This document shows, one piece after another, positions 1 to 7,678 of a stretch of 46,348 nt of DNA. The stretch is from an uncultured Prevotellaceae bacterium. Its GTDB lineage: Bacteria > Bacteroidota > Bacteroidia > Bacteroidales > Bacteroidaceae. The notes under the pieces were generated by a model. The model did not search any database. It was not told the origin of the DNA and was given only the letters and a program-made list of their open reading frames with translations. The stretch spans positions 1 to 46,348 of the forward strand of contig CACXFT010000058.1 of assembly GCA_902767045.1 (NCBI GenBank), written 5' to 3'. Position 1 is the first letter of the stretch, and every line of letters begins with the position of its first letter. Made by a program: the position numbers and the translations under genes.

Positions 1-39
1 CCAGCGACTGCAAGAATTACGTCCACCCCTATTTATCAT
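1..39 (-). CDS. Possible start of a gene leaving the window (partial)
   Basis: An ATG on the minus strand at 39 opens a frame that stays open to the window edge (13 codons, beginning MINRGG). A promoter-like sequence lies about 30 bases upstream (68-99). The visible part is too short to recognise a family. It could equally be untranslated leader. Confidence 0.2.
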   Translation of the reverse strand, partial: MINRGGRNSCSRW

Positions 40-67
40 AAAATGTGTTATATTTAAACTTGCGTTG

Positions 68-99
68 CAAATTTAGTGATTTTTCTTTAATTCCGTCAA
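68..99 (-). promoter_or_regulatory. Bacteroidetes-type promoter, reading left
   Basis: On the minus strand TTG (99-97) is followed after 21 bases by TAAATTTG (75-68), a full match to the TAnnTTTG -7 element. It would transcribe toward the left edge, away from every complete gene in the window. It is judged by motif and spacing only. Confidence 0.4.
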
Positions 100-170
100 G
101 TTATTTCAATCTTTTTTCTTTTTGGTAAGGTTTTATGACAGAAGTGCCCCAAAAGGGATGTTTTTGCTTT

Positions 171-253
171 TGCCCTTTCAGGGCGACGGTTTGATGATAC
201 TCTTTTACCCAGGGTGTTACCCTGGGCTGAGAGCTTGCTGCCCTTTCAGGGCG
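171..253. repeat. REP-like palindromic intergenic repeat
   Basis: Two copies of a GCCCTTTCAGGGC palindrome flank a central hairpin, CCCAGGG-TGTTA-CCCTGGG. The same components (GCCCTGAAAGGGC and a CCAGGGT...ACCCTGG hairpin) recur near 17046-17112. I know this pattern as a common dispersed repeat of Bacteroidales genomes. No coding frame is evident. Confidence 0.7.
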
Positions 254-292
254 TTATAAACCCAAGTCGGTCATTAGGTTGTGACATAAGAC

Positions 293-427
293 GGGGCGAC
301 ATAATTAAATCGTTTACTTGATGATTTATTGATGTCGCCCCTTCGGGTTAAAATAGAGAGATTGCTCTTTTAGCAGGGGGGGCTTCGCTCCACCACCTGC
401 CTGTAATTCTTTTTGCCCCGTCGGGGC
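293..427. repeat. Second palindromic repeat cluster
   Basis: A perfect 10-bp inverted repeat (293-302 GGGGCGACAT with 332-341 ATGTCGCCCC) encloses an A/T-rich near-palindrome. A CCC-TTCG-GG hairpin, a G-run/C-run hairpin near 374-400 and GCCCC-GTC-GGGGC (415-427) follow. The cluster lies just past the 3' end of the minus-strand lipoprotein gene and could help stop or protect its transcript. Apart from the left-edge items, 1-457 holds only these repeats. Confidence 0.6.
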
Positions 428-457
428 TGTCGCTACTCCTTCATGACCGATTTTGGT

Positions 458-1327
458 TTATTGCAGCAGTCTGTGGCCGGTAACGTTCATCAGTGGGAGG
501 ATTTTCTTGTAGGGGATGGTGAACTGCGGCATTCCGGCGGCATAGCAGGCTATTTCGTATTGGTTGTAGAGGAAGCCTATGCCGTCTTTCTCGAAGATGG
601 GCGGGCACTGTGGCAGGGGGATGAAGTATTGGTTGGCCTCGCCCTGCAGCTGGTCGGCCAGCTGCTCTTCGGTGATGCGCTCCCCATCGAACGAGAAATA
701 TTCGATGAGTCCTTCGCGGATGAGCTTCTGCAGTTGCTCGTTATAAGGACTTTTGAACACTTCCCATCCGATGCGCCTTCCATCCTCTTTGCGGAAGGTC
801 TGTGCCATCACCACCACGCTGCCATGTGCACCACCCATGTAGCTTTCGGCATGGTAGCAGTAGGTGACGAACCGTTTGGCTTCGAACATTTTGGTAACTC
901 TCCGCTGGTCGAGGAACTTTATTCCGCTGTCTTTGGGCATATAGCCAAATTCATTCTTAGCCGTTTTCACCATGTCATTGAGATAGAAAGCCACCATCTC
1001 GTCGGGTTTCTGCAGGTCGCCCTCGTAGGTACCTTCCATTTCTTCGCTGAACCATTCCCTGATGCTGTTGGTAAGCGCTTCTTGGTTGTCGTTGTCTTCA
1101 GGGTATTCAAACTTCAGACTGTATTCACCTGATGAATCGTTCACCTCTTTGCTGTACACCTTGGTGAGCAGTGTGTCGGTGTTGATGGGTTCCACGGCCA
1201 CGCTATCCTTAGCAAGTGGGGTAGGAGTTGTTTTTTTCTTTTCGTTACAACTGCCCAGGGTGAGCAGTAAGGCAGCTGCCAGCATACATGCCGGCAGTGC
1301 CAAAGAGCTGTTTTTGTTGTTTTTCAT
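458..1327 (-). CDS. RsiV/DUF3298-like lipoprotein
   Basis: The 289-aa product has a lipoprotein signal ending in TLGSC (Cys27), so the mature protein should be lipid-anchored, probably facing the periplasm or outer membrane. It has an acidic, low-complexity stretch to about residue 55. A domain resembling DUF4163/DUF3298 follows, with the typical YMGGAHG segment near residue 165 and a YKKILPLM motif near the C-terminus. In Bacillus RsiV this fold senses lysozyme as an anti-sigma factor, but no transmembrane helix or sigma-factor gene is present here, so that role cannot be transferred. It begins 45 bases after the PL11 gene with no clear promoter between, so it may be co-transcribed. Confidence 0.75.
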   Translation of the reverse strand: MKNNKNSSLALPACMLAAALLLTLGSCNEKKKTTPTPLAKDSVAVEPINTDTLLTKVYSKEVNDSSGEYSLKFEYPEDNDNQEALTNSIREWFSEEMEGTYEGDLQKPDEMVAFYLNDMVKTAKNEFGYMPKDSGIKFLDQRRVTKMFEAKRFVTYCYHAESYMGGAHGSVVVMAQTFRKEDGRRIGWEVFKSPYNEQLQKLIREGLIEYFSFDGERITEEQLADQLQGEANQYFIPLPQCPPIFEKDGIGFLYNQYEIACYAAGMPQFTIPYKKILPLMNVTGHRLLQ

Positions 1328-1372
1328 TTGTTGTTTTTGGTTTTAAGGTGGGTTCTGTTCATTCCCACGATT

Positions 1373-4300
1373 TTATTTGATGATTGTTTTCTTACCGTTC
1401 ACGATGTACACTCCGCGCCCGGGATTTTCTACGGGTCGTCCCTGCAAGTCGTACATCTGCTTTTCATTTATCATTTTATATTTATCATTTAGACGCGCAG
1501 CGTCGCCAATGCCCGTGGCATCGGCCTTGATGCCGATGATACCGTCGCTGGCCAGTTGTGAGTAGTCCCATTCATAGCCTTCCATGGGAATGGCAGGCTC
1601 GAAGGTGGGTGTTCCCGAGAGCGTTATGGTGCCCGTGCCGGTGAACACCTTCAGTTCGGCATCTTCCAACCAGTTGCCGTTCATGAGTTTCATCACGAAG
1701 TGCGGACTGTTAAGCACCGTGGCATTCGTTACTTTATAAGCATCGCATCGGCTTTGTCGGCACTTCACCACCACCTGTCCGCCGGCTTGCACGGTAAGTT
1801 TATCGTTCACATTGAAGGTTCCGAGCGTGTTATCTGTTTTTCCTACTGCAATGCTACCGCCGTTGGCCACCACCACCGTTTTAGTGGCTCCCGTTCCGCG
1901 CAGCATGGCTCCGTTCTTCACGCTGATGGTTCCCGATGTGGTGATGGTGGCGTTTTCTATGGATAGCGTACCCTCGTTCACATTGATGTTGCCGCTGCTG
2001 CTACCCGTAAGCGAGAGCTTGCCCTCGCCATATTTGTTGAGTGTGGCAGCACTGTTCACGATGCCCGCAAAGGTAGCGTCGGTTCCGGTGTAGCCCACGT
2101 TCCACACCCCCGTGGCCAGTGTGCAGTCGGCAGCAGTGCTCGAGAGTTCTCCAATCTTGTGTGTGTAGCTTGTTTCGGTTGATGAACCCGCCTTCACGCT
2201 CGTGGCATAAACACCCGCCCCCAGGTGCAGCGTTCCTTTCGAGAGATCCATGGCCTGAGTGAGTCGGTATTGTCCCGATGTCACGTCGATGATTCCTTCA
2301 AACTGCGAAGCGTTGAAGGCCACATCGCCCCGAACGTAGGGGAAGCTGATGCGCAGAGTGCCCTTTCCCTGCAGTGTGTTCTGAACGGTGCAGCGCTGTC
2401 CGCCCCGCACGGTGAGCGTCTTCCCCTCGTCGATGAGCAGCGTGTTCCGGAAGGTGGGAGTCTGACTGCTGGAGTTGGTGTCGAAAACCACGAAGGTGCT
2501 GTTGCCCGTAACATGAATGAGCGACGTGGCATTGCCGATGGTAGCGTTCCACATGCCCTGTGCCAGCGTGCCCCCTTGCAGGATGGTAGCCTTCCAGGGA
2601 TTGGTTCCGCCGTAGGTGATGTTGAGCTGTCCGTTACCCGTTTTGCAGAGTACCCCGTTGGAGCCTTTCACCACCCCTTTGAAAGCCGTCACGCCACTGG
2701 GAATGTGCACGGTGGCCGTGTCGGTGAGGGTGATGTCCCGGTTGGTGGCAGCGTTCACGTTGTTCACAACGAGTGTTGCCTTTCCAATCTGCAGGTTGTC
2801 GGCATTGGCCGATGCGGCACCAATAGAGCTGGGCAGTCCTCCGTCTGCCAGTTCCTTCACGGTCACCGTTCCGCTGTTGATGATGGTGGGTCCGGTGTAG
2901 TTGCTCTTCACAGCGTTCAGTGTGAGCCGGCCGTTACCGTTCATTACGAGCGAGCCAGTGCCCGAGAAGCCGCCCGCACCATTTACGGTGATGTTCTGCG
3001 CATTGTTCTCGAATGTTACGTTGCCCACGGGCATGAGTTCGTTCAGTGTGATGGTGGTTTGCAGTGCATCGTCGCCAATGGTAACAGCGTCTCCTGCCAC
3101 GAAAGCCGTAGGCTCACCGTCAATGGCAAAGTTCTCGTCGGTGTAGTTCCAGTTGCCGTTCACGTTGCCTGTCCAGTGCACGCCATTGGCAGCCTCGCGC
3201 TGTTCGTTGATGACCAGCCACAGTGCGTTTTCTTCGTTCACGATGTTGCAGCTGATGCCCGTGAGTCCGCGAATGCCAATTTGTTCCATGTTGCCGCTGA
3301 ACTGGCCGGTATATTCCATCAGCTTGTAGCGTCCCGGTGCAGGTTTCTCAGCGTCAGGCACGATGGTGAACACCAGCTTCCCTCCCTCGGCAATGTTCAG
3401 GTCACCTATTATATATATAAGGTCGCTGGCATTGGCTTCATCCTTGATGTCCATTTCGGCAAAGAGTCTGCCGTTGATGTTGAGCCCTTTGTTCAGTTTG
3501 ATGGTGTCGATGGGTTGAGCGTTCGTTCCCGGGCGCAGTCGACATCCCTCGTAGTTGAGCGCCCCCTCCAAGAAGAGCTGTCCGTTCACGGTAGTCTTGC
3601 CAGCCAGCGTACCCCTTGCGCGCAGTTCCACGTCGCCGGCAATAGAATTGTTCACTTCCAGCACCCCTTCGGTGATGTAGGTTTTGCCGCTGAAGGTCAT
3701 GGGAATGTTTACGGTGAGCTGTCCCTGCTGTCCTTTCCACAAGTCCATGTTTCCTGCCAGCGCCCCATTGCCTTGCAATGTTACGTTCTGTCCCTTCACC
3801 GTCATGGCATAGAGCACGCTGGGTTTCACCTCAGTGGGCACGTTGATGTGCTGCCCCGCATTCAGGTCGATGAGCACACTCTTGCCATCGCTATATTGGG
3901 CCTGTGCCGAACGCGCATAGTTGGTGAAGGCAGCTGAAGACCATGCCGTAGCCGTGGAAGCCAGCACCACGTCGGTGACCATGGTTGGCGGCAGTTGCGG
4001 GCGCGGCATGTCGTAGCCCAGGTAGAAACCCGGGTTCGGACTCTGGTAATAACCCTTTGTTGAGCAGTCGCCGCGGTAGTGCGGGTCTTCCTGCAAACAA
4101 TATATGTTGTTGACGTTGGTGGCATAGTCGGTGGTGAATCCGGCAATGCCCACGCACACCCCATTCTCCTTATGCAGCAAGATGAGTTCTTCTCGCCAGT
4201 CGCCAATGATGTCGCCCCAGAAGGCCGCACGTTTGGCATACACCGTTACATATCGCCAGTTACTGGCTTTGGCAATTTCTATGAGTCGGCCTTTATGGAA

Positions 4301-5860
4301 GTCCTGCACATACACGTTGTAGTGGCTGTCGGAGGACTGCACCACCTCTCGGTCCAGTTCACCGTCCCACCAGAGTCCTTCGCAGGGATATTGGTTCTGC
4401 AGTCCTTCGATGAGATTTCCCTCGGCATCATACACGTTCCCGTCCATGGTCGACCACATCTCCCATCCTAAGTGTGTGGGGTCTATGTCTATGCACTCTC
4501 CGCGGCCGATGTCGCCCACTGCCGAGAGATACCATTTCTTGATAGGTTCGCCCGTGGCAGCGTCGTATAGAATCTGCCCCAGCATGTCGGGTGCATATTG
4601 TTGTATGGCAAAAGTTTCCAGTCCGGGCCGTTCGGGATTGATGTCGGTAGTTCGGAATCGGTCGCCATGCGAGATGCCCGTGTTGAAGAGCACCTGTCCG
4701 GTGTGGTCCATGGTATATCCGCCCACAATCATCTCGTCTCGTCCGTCGCCGTCAACATCACCCACGCGAATCTGGTGAAAGGCCGGAGCCCCTGTGGGCA
4801 CGTTGAACAGTTCGCGCAACTGTCCCGCCGTTCCGTTGGTGAAGTCGAAGGCCCATCCGCCGTTGTAGTAGTGGTGCGACCCGTCGGCATTTCGTGTGTG
4901 CCATTCCATCACCACCGCCGGGTGTATGCCATCGAAGCTGAACACCCCCATGTGTCCCACATGCTTGTTATATTCGTCGCCCATGAGCTGTGCGCGGTTT
5001 GTGCGGTTGTAGTGTTGGTTATACGACTGTTCCACCGATGCCTTTTCGCGTCCCGTCATGCCATCGATAACCGAGATGTATCGCGGCGCGTTGCGTGTAG
5101 CCTGCGTTTCGTAGTTGACGATGCCGTCGCCATCGGTGTCGGCATTGGTTTTTCCGTTCACATAGAGTCCGAACGCGCGTGTGTCGGGGTTCCAGAACTG
5201 GGTACCGTCGGAACTTTGAATCACCACGTCGCCCCGTCCGTCGCAGTCCATGTCGGCCACGGTAATCATGTCGTCCTGTCCCGAACAGCTCAGCTCGTTA
5301 GGTCCCAGCTTCACCGTCCAGAGGTGTTCGCCCGTGCGCAGGTATCCCTCCACGTATGCATCCAGAGCGTTGCCGGTGTTCAGTCGGTTCACCACATAGT
5401 CCATTTCTCCATCGCCGTTGAGGTCGATGGGCCACACATACGATGTGTTGAAGTTGGCCGCCGCCAGTGGCGACCCATCAAAAGAGATGTGCATGAACAT
5501 GTTGCGGCAGTCGAAGTCTTTCACCTCGAAGGCCGTGCTGGGTTCCGATTCCTGTTCGCCGTTCACCATGGTAACCGTTACCAGTGCCCCTGCCGGCAGC
5601 TTGCCGGCCGTGGTCTGATAGTTGGTGTTGGCAATGGGGTTAGCGTTCAGTTTGGTTCCGTTCACATAGATGTTCCATTTGGCCTGTTCGGGTTCCTGTG
5701 CCAGGCGGCGCCACGAAACCAAGGCTGTCGAACCGTTCTTGGCCACCGCCACGCCGCGTCCGAGTGTTTGTTGCAGCCGTTGGGCAGTGGTTGTGGCCGG
5801 CGCCAGAGCCAGACACCCGAGCAGCAGGGCGGCTATATGTTTCTTGTAAAGCTTGTGCAT
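1373..5860 (-). CDS. Rhamnogalacturonan-lyase-like (PL11) secreted protein with passenger-like C-terminal half
   Basis: The 1495-aa protein has a signal peptide (about 1-27). The N-terminal beta domain begins RLQQTLGRGVAVAK, typical of PL11 rhamnogalacturonan lyases. The beta-propeller (about 115-630) has calcium-loop motifs: DLNGDGEMD at about 146, DMDCDGRGD at about 203, DTDGDG at about 241 and DVDGDGRDE near 368. Family members cut the rhamnogalacturonan I backbone by beta-elimination. Residues about 640-1440 are Gly/Thr/Asn-rich repeats resembling autotransporter-associated beta-strand repeats; this doubles the usual PL11 length. The last 27 residues match a type IX-style C-terminal sorting tail. 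The linker before the tail (LNDKYKMINEK) is translated from a degenerate TAAATGA heptamer repeat. Export and surface display are inferred. Confidence 0.85.
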   Translation of the reverse strand: MHKLYKKHIAALLLGCLALAPATTTAQRLQQTLGRGVAVAKNGSTALVSWRRLAQEPEQAKWNIYVNGTKLNANPIANTNYQTTAGKLPAGALVTVTMVNGEQESEPSTAFEVKDFDCRNMFMHISFDGSPLAAANFNTSYVWPIDLNGDGEMDYVVNRLNTGNALDAYVEGYLRTGEHLWTVKLGPNELSCSGQDDMITVADMDCDGRGDVVIQSSDGTQFWNPDTRAFGLYVNGKTNADTDGDGIVNYETQATRNAPRYISVIDGMTGREKASVEQSYNQHYNRTNRAQLMGDEYNKHVGHMGVFSFDGIHPAVVMEWHTRNADGSHHYYNGGWAFDFTNGTAGQLRELFNVPTGAPAFHQIRVGDVDGDGRDEMIVGGYTMDHTGQVLFNTGISHGDRFRTTDINPERPGLETFAIQQYAPDMLGQILYDAATGEPIKKWYLSAVGDIGRGECIDIDPTHLGWEMWSTMDGNVYDAEGNLIEGLQNQYPCEGLWWDGELDREVVQSSDSHYNVYVQDFHKGRLIEIAKASNWRYVTVYAKRAAFWGDIIGDWREELILLHKENGVCVGIAGFTTDYATNVNNIYCLQEDPHYRGDCSTKGYYQSPNPGFYLGYDMPRPQLPPTMVTDVVLASTATAWSSAAFTNYARSAQAQYSDGKSVLIDLNAGQHINVPTEVKPSVLYAMTVKGQNVTLQGNGALAGNMDLWKGQQGQLTVNIPMTFSGKTYITEGVLEVNNSIAGDVELRARGTLAGKTTVNGQLFLEGALNYEGCRLRPGTNAQPIDTIKLNKGLNINGRLFAEMDIKDEANASDLIYIIGDLNIAEGGKLVFTIVPDAEKPAPGRYKLMEYTGQFSGNMEQIGIRGLTGISCNIVNEENALWLVINEQREAANGVHWTGNVNGNWNYTDENFAIDGEPTAFVAGDAVTIGDDALQTTITLNELMPVGNVTFENNAQNITVNGAGGFSGTGSLVMNGNGRLTLNAVKSNYTGPTIINSGTVTVKELADGGLPSSIGAASANADNLQIGKATLVVNNVNAATNRDITLTDTATVHIPSGVTAFKGVVKGSNGVLCKTGNGQLNITYGGTNPWKATILQGGTLAQGMWNATIGNATSLIHVTGNSTFVVFDTNSSSQTPTFRNTLLIDEGKTLTVRGGQRCTVQNTLQGKGTLRISFPYVRGDVAFNASQFEGIIDVTSGQYRLTQAMDLSKGTLHLGAGVYATSVKAGSSTETSYTHKIGELSSTAADCTLATGVWNVGYTGTDATFAGIVNSAATLNKYGEGKLSLTGSSSGNINVNEGTLSIENATITTSGTISVKNGAMLRGTGATKTVVVANGGSIAVGKTDNTLGTFNVNDKLTVQAGGQVVVKCRQSRCDAYKVTNATVLNSPHFVMKLMNGNWLEDAELKVFTGTGTITLSGTPTFEPAIPMEGYEWDYSQLASDGIIGIKADATGIGDAARLNDKYKMINEKQMYDLQGRPVENPGRGVYIVNGKKTIIK
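1464..1491 (-). repeat. TAAATGA-type heptamer repeat inside a coding region
   Basis: On the minus strand this is TAAATGATAAAT, a 3-base interruption, then AAATGATAAATGA, preceded by GCTGCGC. It matches the intergenic repeats at 32.6, 33.5, 37.0 and 37.8 kb. Here it is read in frame as the linker just before the sorting tail of the PL11 protein, and the reading phase avoids its stop codons. Confidence 0.7.
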
Positions 5861-5895
5861 AGTTGATTGTTCAGTTGAAGTTGAAAGGTTTACTG

Positions 5896-5930
5896 CAAAA
5901 TTAGTTGAAGTTGAAGATTCCTACTGCAAA
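5896..5930 (-). promoter_or_regulatory. Candidate promoter of the PL11 gene
   Basis: On the minus strand a TAATTTTG -7 element (5903-5896) lies about 36 bases before the start codon. TTTG at 5930-5927 is 23 bases upstream, a little wider than the usual 19-21. Confidence 0.45.
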
Positions 5931-5939
5931 AGCAGAAAG

Positions 5940-5986
5940 GGTAGGGGAAAGATGCACGGAGGCATCTTCCTCCACCCTTTTTTTTG
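5940..5986. terminator. Likely terminator after the fumarase gene
   Basis: An imperfect hairpin pairs GGGTAGGGGAAAGATGC with GCATCTTCCTCCACCC around a 6-base loop. It has eight T on its plus-strand side and a weaker T-rich stretch on its minus-strand side. It sits between the end of the fumarase gene and the promoter of the PL11 gene, both on the minus strand, so it probably ends the fumarase operon. Confidence 0.55.
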
Positions 5987-6010
5987 AGTTAGACTTAGAA
6001 AGCGCAGTTC

Positions 6011-7660
6011 TTATTTTGCGCAGGGAGTCCAGGGCTTCAGCTGCTGGAAGAAGTCGTTGCCCTTATCGTCTACGAGTATGAAGGCAGGGAAGTCTTCCAC
6101 GCGAATCTTCCACACGGCCTCCATGCCCAGTTCAGGATATTCCACACATTCAATCGACTTGATGCTCGACTGCGAGAGCACTGCTGCCACGCCGCCGATG
6201 GTTCCTAAGTAGAAGCCTCCATGTTTCTTGCAGGCATCGGTCACGCATTGCGAGCGGTTTCCCTTGGCAATCATCACCAGACTGGCCCCGTGGCTTTGGA
6301 ACTCGTCAACGTAGGGGTCCATGCGGTTAGCCGTGGTGGGTCCCATTGAGCCGCAGGGGTATCCCGCCGGTGTTTTGGCCGGTCCTGCATAGAGCACGGG
6401 ATGGTCTTTGAAATACTGGGGCAGTCCTTCGCCGGCATCGAGCCGAGCCTTCAGCTTGGCATGCGCGATGTCGCGAGCCACAATGATGGTACCCTTCAGG
6501 TTCACGCGTGTAGAAACGGGATATTTGGTCAGCTCCTTGCGCACGGCATCAATGCCCAGGTCAAGGTCAATTTCAATACCCTTTGTTCCCTCGCCCGGTT
6601 TGCGCAGTTCTTCGGGAATCAGTTCGGTGGGGTTGGCATCCATTTTTTCGAGCCAGATGCCTTGCGCATTGATTTTTGCCTTGATGTTGCGGTCGGCCGA
6701 GCAGCTCACGCCCATGCCAATGGGACACGAAGCACCGTGGCGCGGCAGGCGAATCACGCGGATGTCGTGAGCCAGATACTTACCACCAAACTGAGCGCCC
6801 AGTCCAATCTTGTGTGCCTCTTTCAGCAGTTTCTCCTCCAGGTCGATGTCGCGGAAGGCCCTTCCGGTTTCGTCGCCGGTGGTGGGCAGCGAGTCGTAGT
6901 ATTTGATGGATGCGAGCTTCACGGTGAGCAGGTTCTTTTCGGCCGAAGTGCCGCCAATGACGAAGGCGATGTGGTAGGGCGGACAGGCAGCCGTGCCCAA
7001 ACTCTTCATTTTCTCCACCAAGAAAGGCAGCAGTGTGCCCTCGTTCTGGATGGTGGCCTTTGTCATGGGATAGAAATAGGTTTTGTTGGCCGAGCCGCCG
7101 CCCTTGGCCACCATCACAAATCGGTATTCGGCTCCCTCGCATGCCTCAATGTCTATTTGTGCGGGCAGGTTGCAGCGCGTGTTCACCTCGTCATACATGT
7201 TGAGCGGTGCGTTTTGCGAGTAGCGCAGGTTATCCTCGGTGAAGGTGTTGTAAACGCCGCGCGAAAGTGCCTCTTCGTCTTCGAAGCCCGTCCACACCTG
7301 CTGACCTTTCTCTCCGTGAATGATAGCCGTTCCCGTGTCCTGACAGAAGGGCAGTATTCCCTTGCATGCAGTTTCGGCATTGCGCAGGAACTGCAGGGCC
7401 ACATACTTGTCGTTTTCGCTGGCCTCGGGGTCGTTGAGTATGGCAGCCACCTGCAGGTTGTGTTCGCGGCGCAGCATAAACTCCACGTCGTGGAAAGCCT
7501 GCTGAGCGAGCAGTGTGAGCGCTTCTGGAGCCACCTTCACAATTTGCTTGCCTTCAAATTCGGCCGTGCTGATGCCTTCGGTCGAGAGCAGTCGGTACTC
7601 GGTAGTGTCTTCTCCCAGCTGGAACATGGGAGCATACTTAAATTCTGGTTTGTTTGCCAT
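6011..7660 (-). CDS. fumA: Fumarate hydratase, class I (4Fe-4S)
   Basis: The 549-aa length and sequence match the one-subunit class I fumarases (E. coli FumA/FumB), which interconvert fumarate and malate. Candidate cluster cysteines are Cys106 (FCQDTG), Cys226 (AACPPYH) and Cys320 (GMGVSC), near the positions known in FumA. The C-terminal swivel domain carries [15 protein letters not shown]. In anaerobic Bacteroidales the enzyme usually runs from malate to fumarate in the reductive branch leading to succinate. It is the last gene of a closely spaced minus-strand series, 18 bases after the M16 protease gene. The symbol is by family; fumB would do equally well. Confidence 0.95.
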   Translation of the reverse strand: MANKPEFKYAPMFQLGEDTTEYRLLSTEGISTAEFEGKQIVKVAPEALTLLAQQAFHDVEFMLRREHNLQVAAILNDPEASENDKYVALQFLRNAETACKGILPFCQDTGTAIIHGEKGQQVWTGFEDEEALSRGVYNTFTEDNLRYSQNAPLNMYDEVNTRCNLPAQIDIEACEGAEYRFVMVAKGGGSANKTYFYPMTKATIQNEGTLLPFLVEKMKSLGTAACPPYHIAFVIGGTSAEKNLLTVKLASIKYYDSLPTTGDETGRAFRDIDLEEKLLKEAHKIGLGAQFGGKYLAHDIRVIRLPRHGASCPIGMGVSCSADRNIKAKINAQGIWLEKMDANPTELIPEELRKPGEGTKGIEIDLDLGIDAVRKELTKYPVSTRVNLKGTIIVARDIAHAKLKARLDAGEGLPQYFKDHPVLYAGPAKTPAGYPCGSMGPTTANRMDPYVDEFQSHGASLVMIAKGNRSQCVTDACKKHGGFYLGTIGGVAAVLSQSSIKSIECVEYPELGMEAVWKIRVEDFPAFILVDDKGNDFFQQLKPWTPCAK

Positions 7661-7678
7661 AATGTTTTTTTATATTAG

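Noticed and set aside
2225-3937. A 570-codon open frame on the plus strand opposite the PL11 gene
   Set aside because: It is antisense to a clear protein with signal peptide and domain motifs. High G+C codon use on the minus strand leaves long antisense frames open here and elsewhere (for example 4598-5866, 6401-7678, 9863-10960, 15602-17026).
6401-7678. Possible second gene opposite fumarase
   Set aside because: No family resemblance, and it is fully antisense to a conserved enzyme.
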